Positions 8,713 through 17,697 are shown, counted from the stretch's first letter. The stretch is 64,000 bases of DNA from Embleya scabrispora DSM 41855 (GCF_000372745.1 NZ_KB889662.1:62001-126000); one strand, 5' to 3'. The notes: a model not told the origin generated them from the letters alone. Numbers and translations: made by a program.

Positions 8713-10826
8713 ACCGCCATCTTCCGGGACGGCGCGGACGGTTCCGCCGGCCGGGTCCCCGCCGGGTCCGGCACGGGCCGCCGGGACAACGGCCCCGGCC
8801 ACCAGATCCGCCGATCAAGCGCCACGCTCGCGGCGGTGACCAGGAACGTCCGGACCAGGAACGTATCGATCAACACCCCCACCGCGACCACGAATCCGAG
8901 TTCCACCAAGGACACCAGAGGCAGCAGCATCAGCACCGAGAAGGTGGCGGCGAGCACGAACCCGGCCGACGCGATCACCCCGCCGGTTGTCTCCAACGCG
9001 GCCGGCGCGGCGATCCTGACCGAGTCCCCACGCAGCGCCATCTCCCGCACCCGGTGCATCAGGAAGATGCCGTAATCCACCCCGAGCGCGACCAGGAACA
9101 CGAAGGTCAGCAACGGCGTTTGTGCGTCCACGCCCGCGTATCCGAAGCCGTGCTCGAAGATCAGCCCGCCGACTCCGAGCGAGGCGGCCCACACCAAGAC
9201 GACCGCGACGACCAGGATCAGCGGCGCGACCAGACTGCGCAACAACACGATCAGCACGAGCAGTACGGCGAGGAGCACGAGCGGAACGACCACCCGGCGA
9301 TCGCGGGCCGTGGTGTGCGAGGTGTCCATCTGCTGTGCGCTGGGACCGCCGACCCGCGTGTCCGGCACCGCCCGCAACCGCTCGATGGTGGCATGTTCAC
9401 CGTTCGACTCCGGCCGATCCTTCGCGAAGGCCAAGATTTCCGTCCAGCCGCCTGCGGTTCGCGCCTGCCGGGCATGATCGACGCCTTCCGTCGCGGAGAC
9501 CGCGGCGAGCACGGCAGCGGCCCGATCGGTACGCGCGAGCACCGATATCGGCGCACCCGACTGCTCCGGAAAGGCCGTGCTCAACATCTCCTGCGCGGCG
9601 ATCGACTCGGGCTTCGCGGTGAAGCCGTCGCTCTGCCGCAACGGACCCGGCAGCGCGAACGCGGTCAACGCGCACGCCCAGAGCAGGACGACTCCCGCCA
9701 CGAGCACCGCAATCGGCCGCCGGGACACGCCGGCCCCGATCCGGGCGTACGCGCCGCGGCCCCGCTTGGGCTCGCTGCCGAACGCGGGTACGAAGGGCCA
9801 GAACACCCGCCGCCCGAGCAGCACCAGCACGGCCGGCAGCAGCGTCGTCATCACCGCGAGCGCACACACCACGCCCACCGCGCCCACCGGCCCCATCCCG
9901 CGACTGCTGTTCAGATCCGCGGCGGTCAGGCACAGCAGCCCGACCACGACCGTTCCGGACGACGCCACGACGGCCGGCCCACACCCGCGCAGCGCCGCGA
10001 CCATGGCATGCAACGGCCGTGCGTGAACGCGTAGTTCCTCGCGATATCGAGCCACCAACAGCAGCGCGTAGTCGGTTCCCGCACCGAACACCAGCACCGT
10101 CAGGACACCCGAACTCTGTCCGGTGACGGTGATCCCGAACGCCTTCACCAGCCCGTATACCGCCGCCGACGCGACCGCCACCGCCACACCGGCACACGCG
10201 AGCGGCACAATCCACAGGTAGGGACTGCGGTAGGTCAGCATCAACAACACCGCGACCACGAGGACGCCGGCCAGCATCAACGTACCGTCGATCGATCCGA
10301 ACACCTCCTGCATGTCCGCCGTGATGCCACCGGGCCCACCCAATCGCACGGTGAGCCCGTCCGGGTGCCGATCGAGCACCTCGCGAATGTCGGGCACGAT
10401 GTCGTCCGGCTCGGCACCACGCCGATCGATGGACAACGCGTAGCGCAACGTCGCGTGATCGACCGACTCCTGCGCCACCGGCGGGGGGCCGGCCACCAGC
10501 GGATGCCGCCCGGACACCTCGGCCACCTGACCGGCCGCCAGTTCCCGGTCGGCGGCGGTCAATCCGCCATCGCGGTGGTACACGAGCTGTACGTCCATCG
10601 CGTCGCCACCGGGCAATCCGGCCTGGACCTTCGCCACTCGGGTGGACTCGGCGTTCGCCGGCAGATAGTCGACGGCTTCGTTGCGCTGCACGTCACCGAG
10701 CCTGGCCGCGAACATTCCGGCCACCAGGACGACAAGTATCCAGCCACCGACCACAGCCCACGGCACCGCCCACAACCGCCCCCGCCGCGGCGCCGGCACG
10801 GCTTCTTCCTTCGAGAGTGTCTCCAT
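8709..10826 (-). CDS. MMPL/RND-type membrane transporter
   Basis: A 705-residue MMPL-family exporter of normal length. One N-terminal membrane helix (about residues 20-40) is followed by an extracytoplasmic porter loop, a block of about five helices (GVLVVAVLLMLTYRSPYLWI, then VFGAGTDYALLLVARYREEL), a second loop, and a second helix block with VALGVDYGIFLMHRVREM. The GTDY and GVDY motifs are the usual proton-relay positions of the family. Such proteins export lipids, siderophores or drugs. It is the first gene of the operon with the kinase and regulator, so its export is probably induced by a signal sensed at the membrane. ATG at 10826. Confidence 0.9.
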   Translation of the reverse strand: METLSKEEAVPAPRRGRLWAVPWAVVGGWILVVLVAGMFAARLGDVQRNEAVDYLPANAESTRVAKVQAGLPGGDAMDVQLVYHRDGGLTAADRELAAGQVAEVSGRHPLVAGPPPVAQESVDHATLRYALSIDRRGAEPDDIVPDIREVLDRHPDGLTVRLGGPGGITADMQEVFGSIDGTLMLAGVLVVAVLLMLTYRSPYLWIVPLACAGVAVAVASAAVYGLVKAFGITVTGQSSGVLTVLVFGAGTDYALLLVARYREELRVHARPLHAMVAALRGCGPAVVASSGTVVVGLLCLTAADLNSSRGMGPVGAVGVVCALAVMTTLLPAVLVLLGRRVFWPFVPAFGSEPKRGRGAYARIGAGVSRRPIAVLVAGVVLLWACALTAFALPGPLRQSDGFTAKPESIAAQEMLSTAFPEQSGAPISVLARTDRAAAVLAAVSATEGVDHARQARTAGGWTEILAFAKDRPESNGEHATIERLRAVPDTRVGGPSAQQMDTSHTTARDRRVVVPLVLLAVLLVLIVLLRSLVAPLILVVAVVLVWAASLGVGGLIFEHGFGYAGVDAQTPLLTFVFLVALGVDYGIFLMHRVREMALRGDSVRIAAPAALETTGGVIASAGFVLAATFSVLMLLPLVSLVELGFVVAVGVLIDTFLVRTFLVTAASVALDRRIWWPGPLSRRPVPDPAGTRPAEPSAPSRKMAV

Positions 10827-10883
10827 GCCCCAAGGCTTCCGGCCGAGCAACCCGCAATCGTCCGGCCGACGGCCGATGTCCGG

Positions 10884-10932
10884 GTTACTCCGCACGACGT
10901 CCCGGGGCGAGGATTGCTCCCGCGGGAGTAAC
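10884..10932. promoter_or_regulatory. Inverted repeats upstream of the MMPL operon
   Basis: GTTACTCC (10884-10891) and GGAGTAAC (10925-10932) form a perfect 8-bp inverted pair, and CTCCCGCGGGAG (10917-10928) is itself a perfect palindrome. They lie 58-106 bp upstream of the MMPL start and are candidate binding sites for the NarL-type regulator of the same operon. The whole gene-free stretch 10827-11136 shows nothing else I can name. Confidence 0.45.
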
Positions 10933-11136
10933 GCTTGGGAGTAGGGCTGGTGGGTTGCGTCGGGTCGGGGCCGGTGAGCCGGCGCGGGGACGTCTCGGCG
11001 CCCGGAGATCGCGTCTCCTCGCGGTGCTCGGAGAGTTGCGCGGTTCGGCGGCCTTGAGCACCGCGCTTGTGCGTGAGCCCCGTCGGCCCCGACGCGCCTC
11101 CGTAGGGCTTGCCCGCGTCGGGTAGCGGAACGGCTC

Positions 11137-11847
11137 TCAGCAGCCGGCCTGAAACCGCTTCCGGCCAGGACGCTTGAAGCGGTGATACGGCCGCCGAGCC
11201 TGGAACGTGATGTCCAACTCGGGCCGTCGCAACGAGTCGTCGGGGGGCAGTTCATGAGTCAGCGAGCCGACCAACGCCAAATATCCCTTGAGCACGCCGG
11301 GTTCGCGCGGACCTCGACCGGCGGCAGCCGCGAACTCCTGCGACGCGGCCGCGAAGACATCCCGGCTGCCGATCAAGAACGCGGTCCGCGCATACGTCAC
11401 AGGCCGCAACCACTCCCGCGAATCGCGGTACCCGCTCTGCCTGAGCCAAGCAGCGGCATCCCGCTCTGTCCGGGCCTCGTTGGTCGCCACGGTGAGCGAC
11501 GTGCCGACCGTCAACCGCCGCCTGATCCGCGGCCATGCGGTGGGCCGAATTCCGAGCGAATGATGCGCCAACACCAGGTCCACCCGACCGCCACTGGCAT
11601 CGATGAACGCCTCATTGGCCAAGGGCACACCATCCCGAAGCGGGACGTGCACGACCGTGCGCCGCGAGTACGCCGCGAACGAGAACAACGCGGCCAGCCC
11701 GGACAGCCCGTCGTGATCCCCGATCACCACCCCGTACTCCCCCAGCGGATCGGCCAACGCCGTATGCCGCAACGGCGACCACGGTTGCACCACGCGATAC
11801 TCCACCGTCCCGATTCGCGGCCGATACCGACGCAACCTCAACCGCAT
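11137..11847 (-). CDS. Unrecognised soluble protein
   Basis: A 236-residue protein that I do not recognise. It has no signal peptide or membrane segment. It starts MRLRLRRYRPRIGTVEYRVV and contains GVVIGDHDGLSGLAALFSFA and VDLVLAHHSLGIRPTAW; the C-terminus is basic (HRFKRPGRKRFQAGC). ATG at 11847 has GGGGGG upstream; an upstream in-frame ATG at 11919 lacks support. The codon pattern is normal for the window, so I regard it as a real gene. It reads away from the ADP-ribosylglycohydrolase-like gene in the same direction, separated by about 300 bp. Confidence 0.7.
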   Translation of the reverse strand: MRLRLRRYRPRIGTVEYRVVQPWSPLRHTALADPLGEYGVVIGDHDGLSGLAALFSFAAYSRRTVVHVPLRDGVPLANEAFIDASGGRVDLVLAHHSLGIRPTAWPRIRRRLTVGTSLTVATNEARTERDAAAWLRQSGYRDSREWLRPVTYARTAFLIGSRDVFAAASQEFAAAAGRGPREPGVLKGYLALVGSLTHELPPDDSLRRPELDITFQARRPYHRFKRPGRKRFQAGC

Positions 11848-11988
11848 GGCCCCCCGCCCATCCCCATCCGCATCCCCTCGCCGCAACCTTTCCGAACCGA
11901 CCCGGCAGCCCGACCGCAACAGCCCCCGAACAGGTCGGGCAAGGCATACCGGGACGTCCCCGATCCATCACGCGGCCCGGCTCACCGA

Positions 11989-12096
11989 TCACCCGCCGCC
12001 GAACCATGCCGGCATGTCGAAGTGGAGCGAATCACCAGGCGTCTTCGTCCGAAGGTCCTCCTCCAACGCGCGCAGCCGTTGCACACCCGACGTCAC
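11989..12096 (-). CDS. Possible 35-residue peptide downstream of the ADPRH-like gene
   Basis: A short open frame starting GTG at 12096 (alternative GTG at 12114) that encodes a peptide with LRALEEDLRTKTPGDSLHFD and ending MPAWFGGG. It lies in the same frame as the upstream ADPRH-like gene, separated only by that gene's stop codon at 12142-12144, and its codons have the G/C third-position bias of real genes. It is either a tiny downstream gene, a readthrough extension, or the severed end of an originally longer protein. I know no family for it. The rest of 11848-12141 holds nothing I can identify. Confidence 0.35.
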   Translation of the reverse strand: MTSGVQRLRALEEDLRTKTPGDSLHFDMPAWFGGG

Positions 12097-12141
12097 CGCC
12101 CACCCGGCACGCACGGCGCGGGCGGGCGGCGGCCCCAGCCC

Positions 12142-14481
12142 TCACCGCAACGGCAGATCCACCCGGGTCACCGCGAGGGTGCGTCGCGCCAACTCCACCA
12201 GCGCGCACTGGTCTTGACCCGGCAGGCCGGTCCTGACCCGGGTCGCCGCCATCGACGGCCAACCCGCCTCCGCGCCGTGCAGGATCCCGGCGATCGAGCC
12301 CGTCATCGGCGCGGAGGTGTGGATGTCCCACCCTCCCCGCACGGTCAAGCCGATCTGCCGACACGGGTCGCCGTCACCCCACAGCAGCCCCGCCGCGACC
12401 AGGCAGGCGATACCCGGCGCGTCCCGCCGGGAACCGGTCCCGTACCGCTGGTGCACCTCGGCAGCCGCCCGCTCCCAGCTGTGACCACGGGTGTAGGCGA
12501 CCAGGACGCCCTGAATCGCCCGCGACAACCGCGACTCGACCGGCACATGCCGCAACGAGACCCCGACCGCCTGCGCGGCATCCCGCGCCGTGAACGCCGC
12601 CGCCGCAAGCGCGGCGCTCCACATCGCCGCGTACAGCCCCTCCCCCACATGCGACACGACCGCGTCCTTGCGAGCCAACCGCGCCGCCCGTCGGGGATCG
12701 CCGGGTGCCACGTACCCGTACAGGTCCGCACGTGCCATCGCCTCGTCGGTCCCGCCGTGCGCGGTCTCCTCGGACGCCGTCGCCGGCGGCAGCGCACCGC
12801 TCAGCAGGGCCTGATACGCGGCCTGCTCCGCCGCGCCCTGACGCAGGAACGGCAGGGTCAGCAGCCACAACGCCCCGACCTGCGCGCTGGTGAAGCCCGG
12901 TCCGTACAACTCCAACACCCGAAGGCTCAACACCGAACGATCCATCGCATCGCTGCGATCCTCCGCGCGGGCGGCATCCGGCACCCCTGATCCGTCCGGA
13001 ATGCGGGCCGCCTCGTAGGCGCCGAGACAACGGCCGATCCAGCCCCCGTGGATCCGATCCGGCAACGCCACGCCGGGCGGCGGCGGATCGATGGCACCGG
13101 CCGGCGGAAGCCCCTGATCCACAAGCCGATCGACGGCGTCGCCACGATCGTCGCGGCTCGGATCACCCCGACCCGGACCGCTCTGCCCCGGATCGTTTCG
13201 GATCAGACCATTCGCCGACAAAGCTTGTCGCCCCGGACCGCCTCGGCCCGGACCATCTCGGCCCGAATCGACCTGCCCGGCCCGCCCAGGCCACCCCCGC
13301 CCGAGGCGTTCACGCTCCAGGCGTTCTCGCTCCAAGCGCTCGCGCCGCTGACGGTCTCGGTCCAAGTGGCTCCGCCCCCACATGACTTGCCCAAGAGAAT
13401 CTTCATCAAGACGCCCGCCATCAAGTCGGTCACGACCCGGACGGCCGCGATCCAGGTACGCCCTGCCCAGAAGGTCCCGCTCCAGACCATCTCGCCCGTG
13501 GCCGTCCTGCGCGCGCTCGCCTCGGGCCCGACCGGTCCGGGCGCCGGCACCGCCTATTCGATCGTCACCCGCCACGCGCTCGCGACCCGCGTCATCCGCG
13601 AGTGAATCGGCTTGCTTCGGACGGTCGGACTCCACGCCATCCGGGCGCCCATCGAACGGAGTTGAGCCATCATCGCCGGAGCCGATGTCCGCGCCGCCCG
13701 AATGCTCCTCCGCCAGACGATCGCGCCGTCCATCGCCTCGGTCCGCGACACCCGAAGCCGGAACCTCCTCGCCGGCCACATCAGCTCTTGTCAGCGAGCT
13801 TTGCGCACGACTTTCCTCGGTCGGACGTTCACCTTCGCTCGGGTGAGCCGAGCGCCCACGCACACGCCCGCCCTCATCGCCGTCGCCATCGCCCCGCCTG
13901 CGGTCCGGCCGCATTCGGCGCCCCGAATCAAAGTTGTCCGATTCCCGACCGTCCCGACCCGCCTCCGCCACGCGCGTCACCGCTCCTTCGCCGACCGACT
14001 CCGCCCCGAAACCGACCTCCGACCCACCGCCCACGCCCGACCCGAATCCGGCGCCGACCAGGCCGCCCGCGTCCGGCCCGCGCGGGCCGACCGGCCCCTC
14101 CGCCCCAGCCGGGTCATCCGACTCATCCGGCCCGCCCGGCCCGCCAACCACACCCCCGCCTTCACCCTCCGGCCGCGCCGCCGCGCCACGCTCCGCAGCC
14201 CGCGCCGCCGCGCCACCCCACCTACCGCCCCGCCGAATACGAGCCCGCTCCCGACCCCCATCACGGGCCCCATCGCGCGCCTGCCCATCCACTTCCACCT
14301 GCGCCTGCCCTTCGACGCGCCCGTCCTGCGCCTTCTGCGAATCGTGCGGCACCTGGTCCTCCCCGGCCGGGTGGGCAGGCCGGCGCCGACCGGCGGGCGG
14401 CGCTGCCCGGGACGTTGGCGGTTTCGACACCCGGAACCCGATCGCGACTCCGGGTGACGAAGGCCGCTCGTAGCGCATCAT
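12142..14481 (-). CDS. ADP-ribosylglycohydrolase-like protein with long low-complexity N-terminus
   Basis: About residues 473-779 align with the ADP-ribosylglycohydrolase (DraG/ADPRH) fold: DRIHGGWIGRCLG, LRVLELYGPGFTSAQVGALW, ADLYGYVAPGDPRRAARLA, RYGTGSRRDAPGIACLVAAG and RGGWDIHTSAPMTGSIAGIL. Known members carry a DDDT-type motif before the first of these helices and GxDTD(S/C)NGAT at the end; here the equivalents read DAMDRS (about 510) and GWDIHTSAP (about 717-725), so the metal-binding aspartates appear lost. Residues 1-470 are Arg/Gly/Asp-rich, with decapeptide-like units such as LERERLERERLGRG. The start (14481 or 14478) is weakly supported and the N-terminal part is less certain than the domain. 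Confidence 0.65.
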   Translation of the reverse strand: MMRYERPSSPGVAIGFRVSKPPTSRAAPPAGRRRPAHPAGEDQVPHDSQKAQDGRVEGQAQVEVDGQARDGARDGGRERARIRRGGRWGGAAARAAERGAAARPEGEGGGVVGGPGGPDESDDPAGAEGPVGPRGPDAGGLVGAGFGSGVGGGSEVGFGAESVGEGAVTRVAEAGRDGRESDNFDSGRRMRPDRRRGDGDGDEGGRVRGRSAHPSEGERPTEESRAQSSLTRADVAGEEVPASGVADRGDGRRDRLAEEHSGGADIGSGDDGSTPFDGRPDGVESDRPKQADSLADDAGRERVAGDDRIGGAGARTGRARGERAQDGHGRDGLERDLLGRAYLDRGRPGRDRLDGGRLDEDSLGQVMWGRSHLDRDRQRRERLERERLERERLGRGWPGRAGQVDSGRDGPGRGGPGRQALSANGLIRNDPGQSGPGRGDPSRDDRGDAVDRLVDQGLPPAGAIDPPPPGVALPDRIHGGWIGRCLGAYEAARIPDGSGVPDAARAEDRSDAMDRSVLSLRVLELYGPGFTSAQVGALWLLTLPFLRQGAAEQAAYQALLSGALPPATASEETAHGGTDEAMARADLYGYVAPGDPRRAARLARKDAVVSHVGEGLYAAMWSAALAAAAFTARDAAQAVGVSLRHVPVESRLSRAIQGVLVAYTRGHSWERAAAEVHQRYGTGSRRDAPGIACLVAAGLLWGDGDPCRQIGLTVRGGWDIHTSAPMTGSIAGILHGAEAGWPSMAATRVRTGLPGQDQCALVELARRTLAVTRVDLPLR

Positions 14482-14685
14482 GCTCAGGCCGATCCGGGAA
14501 AGGCCAGACGCCCGAGACGGTTGATTCGACCCAAATGTGACGCCCTATCACATGCCCTGCGCAGGCTACGGAACTGCCCCGCTCCAGGCCATTGGCAAGC
14601 CTTGACGAAGTTCAGACGCAACCCGCTGAAATTCGTCACGACCCAGGGGGTTCGCCGGCGCCGCAAATCGCGTACCTTATCGGCC

Positions 14686-15201
14686 ATGACCTCGGCTCGC
14701 GCCTATGACGGCGGCATCTACTCGCCGTATTCGGAGACCCCGATCTACGACCGGCTCGTAGCCGAACGGGGTCGACCGGAGATCGGCCCCTTCAACCTCC
14801 CCGTGCCGGACTTCGCCATGCACCCGCTCTTCGGCGAACGACCGGCGCTCCCGGCCCTTCCGGCCCTGCCGTCCTCGTACTCGTCGCCCGCCCCGGCATA
14901 CGGGTCCGCGTACGGCTCGTCCGCTCCGGGCTACGGCTACAACGCTCCCGCCCCGATGCAGTCGCTGCCCGCCCCGCTGCCGGTTCCGGCGCAGTACGGC
15001 GGCGGCCAGTACAACAACGCGCCCATGTCCGGGTATGCGTCGATGGCCCCGGCCGCACCGCAGGCACCCCAACAGGCCGTACACCAGGCGCCGCAGCCCG
15101 GCGCCGGGCAGTACGCCGCGCAGTACGTTCAGCCGCCGCAGGTACCGACGCCCCGTGTGCCGAACATGGGCGAGCCGGGCCAGTTCCCGCCTCGCTACTG
15201 A
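14686..15201 (+). CDS. Proline/tyrosine-rich actinomycete protein (DUF6643-like)
   Basis: A 171-residue protein whose N-terminus, GGIYSPYSETPIYDRLVAER, matches what I remember of a conserved Streptomyces family of unknown function (I believe DUF6643; not checked). The rest is Pro/Ala/Gln/Tyr-rich and probably disordered, with many APAYGSAYG-like units. There is no signal peptide or membrane helix. ATG at 14686 has no clear ribosome site. TTGACG at 14602-14607 upstream could be a -35 element. Monocistronic; the function is unknown. Confidence 0.75.
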   Translation: MTSARAYDGGIYSPYSETPIYDRLVAERGRPEIGPFNLPVPDFAMHPLFGERPALPALPALPSSYSSPAPAYGSAYGSSAPGYGYNAPAPMQSLPAPLPVPAQYGGGQYNNAPMSGYASMAPAAPQAPQQAVHQAPQPGAGQYAAQYVQPPQVPTPRVPNMGEPGQFPPRY

Positions 15202-15353
15202 TCTCGCGGCAGCCGTAGGCCACCCCACGCGCCGCGCGCACGAGTCGAGTACCGAGTCGCACCACCCGCACGCCGTGCGACATCGTCCCGCACAGGACGG
15301 CGTCGTACCGATCCCCCGTCGGCTTCCCCGGGCCGGCGTGAAACAGTGAAGGC

Positions 15354-16166
15354 ATGCACCACCTCGCCTCCTTGCACCTGTATCCGATCAAGTCCGCACG
15401 CGGTATAGACCTCTCCGAGGCCGTGGTCGAACCGTGGGGCCTTGCCGGTGACCGCCGTTGGATGCTCGTGGACGAGGCCGGCCGGTTTCTGAGCCAGCGC
15501 AAGCAGCCACTGCTGGCCACCGTGACGGTACGTCAGGAGACGAGCGGGCGACTGGTCGTGCGTGCGCCCTCGATGGACGAACTGTGGGTCGAGCCGACTG
15601 CCGAGGTACAGCTCGTCCCGGTGACCGTGTGGAACGACGAATTCGAGGCCGCTCTGGGCCCGGACGACGCGCACACGTGGTTCGGGAAGTTGTTGGGCAT
15701 CGACGTCCGACTGGTACATCTCGACGACCCGACCCGACGGACTCCCGATCAGCGATACGCGGATGCGTCCGATCGAGTGAGTTTCGCGGACGGTTTTCCG
15801 CTGTTGCTGACGACGACGGGTTCACTCGAATCCTTGAACGCCGTCATGGATTCTCCGCTGCCGATGAACCGGTTTCGCCCCAACGTCGTCATCGACGAGC
15901 CCGAGGGCTGGGCCGAGGACCGCTGGCTCCGTGTCCGTATCGGCGATGTCATCTTCCGTGTCGTCAAGCCCTGTTCGCGCTGCGTGATCACCACGACCGA
16001 CCAACGCACCGGCGAACGAGGCCCGGAGCCGCTCAGGGCGCTCGGAAAACACCGCCGGTTCGGCAAGAAGCTGATTTTCGGCCAGAACCTGATACCCGAA
16101 CTCCCCTCGAACGGCACGGGCATCCTCCGGGTAGGCGACTCCTTCGAGGTCCTCGAAACCACCTGA
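15354..16166 (+). CDS. MOSC domain protein (YcbX-like)
   Basis: A 270-residue protein with an N-terminal MOSC beta-barrel (LASLHLYPIKSARGIDLSEA, WGLAGDRRWMLVDEAGRFLS) and a MOSC domain ending in VKPCSRCVITTTDQRTGER. The Cys in KPCSRC is the conserved residue used in molybdenum-cofactor sulfur chemistry and in N-hydroxylated base reduction in the YcbX/mARC group. The full family length is present without the C-terminal ferredoxin of E. coli YcbX, so electrons would come from another protein. Monocistronic. Confidence 0.9.
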   Translation: MHHLASLHLYPIKSARGIDLSEAVVEPWGLAGDRRWMLVDEAGRFLSQRKQPLLATVTVRQETSGRLVVRAPSMDELWVEPTAEVQLVPVTVWNDEFEAALGPDDAHTWFGKLLGIDVRLVHLDDPTRRTPDQRYADASDRVSFADGFPLLLTTTGSLESLNAVMDSPLPMNRFRPNVVIDEPEGWAEDRWLRVRIGDVIFRVVKPCSRCVITTTDQRTGERGPEPLRALGKHRRFGKKLIFGQNLIPELPSNGTGILRVGDSFEVLETT

Positions 16167-16295
16167 CGACCGACCGGCGACACCACCAACGGCGGTGGAT
16201 CCCGGGGCCGTTCCGACGTACCTCCACATACGGCAGGCCGGATTCCACAGACATCCGGGCCCGTGCGACGCAGGCGAAGCCATCCGGACAATGAG

Positions 16296-16401
16296 TATGC
16301 GGACATTTCGCATAAGTACTGATAGCGACCAGCCGACCGGGCCGCACCCGAAAGTATTCCGAACGTCCACTTGGCGCAGGGGTCGTCACTCACGTGGGTG
16401 A
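16296..16401. promoter_or_regulatory. Inverted repeats in the msiK upstream region
   Basis: Within the 342-bp gene-free stretch 16167-16508, TATGCG/CGCATA arms flank GACATTT at 16296-16314, and TCACTCACGTGGGTGA at 16386-16401 is a near-perfect 16-bp palindrome around CACGTG. Both lie more than 100 bp upstream of the msiK start. They look like operator sites for msiK; the regulator is not identifiable. Confidence 0.4.
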
Positions 16402-16508
16402 TATGCCCCGCGCGCCCCGACCCGGTGCCACTCGGCGCCCGGCACGCTGATGCCCCACGACCTCGGACCGTCCGGCACGTTCCTGCCGGGTGAGGGGACA
16501 GCGACATC

Positions 16509-17606
16509 ATGGCTACCGTCACCTTCGACCGAGCCACCCGCCGGTACACCAAAGGCGACAAGCCCGCCGTCGACCAACTCTCGCTCGACATCGGCGACGG
16601 GGAATTCCTCGTCCTGGTCGGCCCGTCCGGCTCCGGCAAGAGCACCGCTCTGCGCATGCTCGCCGGTCTGGAGGACGTGAACTCCGGCACGATCCACATC
16701 GGTGACCGCGACGTCACGAACCTCGAGCCCAAAGAGCGCGACATCGCGATGGTGTTCCAGAACTACGCGCTCTATCCACACATGACGGTGGCCGAGAACA
16801 TGGCCTTCGCGCTCAAGATCGCGCATCAATCGAAGGACGAGATCGCCCGCCGAGTCACCGAGGCAGCAAAGATTCTCGACCTGACCGAATACCTGGATCG
16901 CAAACCGAAGGCCCTCTCCGGCGGCCAACGTCAACGCGTCGCGATGGGTCGCGCGATCGTCCGCGAGCCCCGCGTATTCCTGATGGACGAGCCCCTGTCC
17001 AACCTCGACGCCAAGCTCCGTGTCCAGACCCGCATCCAAATCGCCGGGCTGCAAAGGCGGTTGGGTACGACGACGGTCTATGTGACACACGATCAGGTCG
17101 AGGCGATGACGATGGGCGACCGCGTCGCCGTACTCAGGGACGGCATCCTCCAGCAGGTCGCCACCCCGCGCCGGATGTACGAGCGGCCGATCAACGTATT
17201 CGTCGCCGGCTTCATCGGCTCGCCGTCGATGAACCTGATCGACACCGAACTGACCGGGGAAGGCATCCGCTTCGGTGACGTCCTGGTCCCGCTCACCCGC
17301 GAGGCGCACGCGACCAGCCGAGCGGAGAAGGCCGACCGGATCACGGTGGGCGTGCGCCCGGAGCATCTGGAGGTCGCGTCCGGCCCGGACGCACGCGGGC
17401 CGGCCATCACGGTGGACGTGGTCGAGGAACTCGGCTCCGACGCCTACGTATACGGCACAGCCCGGATCGAAGGTACGCCCACCACTCTGGTCGTCCGCGT
17501 CGCCGGTGATCGGGTCCCTCGCAAGGGCGACATCCTGCACCTCACCCCGCGCCCCGACGAGATCCACAAGTTCTCGACGTCCACCGGCGAACGCCTGGGC
17601 GACTGA
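16509..17606 (+). CDS. msiK: MsiK-type multiple-sugar ABC transporter ATPase
   Basis: A 365-residue ABC ATPase of the MalK/UgpC class: Walker A GPSGSGKST, Q-loop VFQNYALYPHMTV, signature LSGGQRQRVAMGRAIVR, Walker B VFLMDEPLSNLD, switch THDQ, and a C-terminal OB-type regulatory domain with VGVRPEHLE. In streptomycetes a single MsiK energises several sugar importers and is encoded alone, without permease genes, exactly as here. GTGAGGGGACAGCG precedes the ATG. It is cytoplasmic and would assemble on permeases encoded elsewhere. The assignment as msiK rests on the stand-alone context and family resemblance. Confidence 0.85.
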   Translation: MATVTFDRATRRYTKGDKPAVDQLSLDIGDGEFLVLVGPSGSGKSTALRMLAGLEDVNSGTIHIGDRDVTNLEPKERDIAMVFQNYALYPHMTVAENMAFALKIAHQSKDEIARRVTEAAKILDLTEYLDRKPKALSGGQRQRVAMGRAIVREPRVFLMDEPLSNLDAKLRVQTRIQIAGLQRRLGTTTVYVTHDQVEAMTMGDRVAVLRDGILQQVATPRRMYERPINVFVAGFIGSPSMNLIDTELTGEGIRFGDVLVPLTREAHATSRAEKADRITVGVRPEHLEVASGPDARGPAITVDVVEELGSDAYVYGTARIEGTPTTLVVRVAGDRVPRKGDILHLTPRPDEIHKFSTSTGERLGD

Positions 17607-17697
17607 CGACTGCCGCGCGATGCCCCACCTGCGGCCGGCGCCACGACCGTGCGATTGACTGTGGTGCGAGAACGGAGCACAGGGGGTTCAGACACCG

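Noticed and set aside
13602-14540. Pro/Arg-rich + strand frames opposite the ADPRH-like N-terminus
   Set aside because: No start signal, extreme Pro/Arg composition and no recognisable motif; the - strand frame continues into a real domain. The region is nevertheless the least certain coding call in the window.
16386-17567. A 393-codon frame antisense to msiK
   Set aside because: Fully opposite a clear ABC ATPase with all motifs; typical GC-driven shadow frame.
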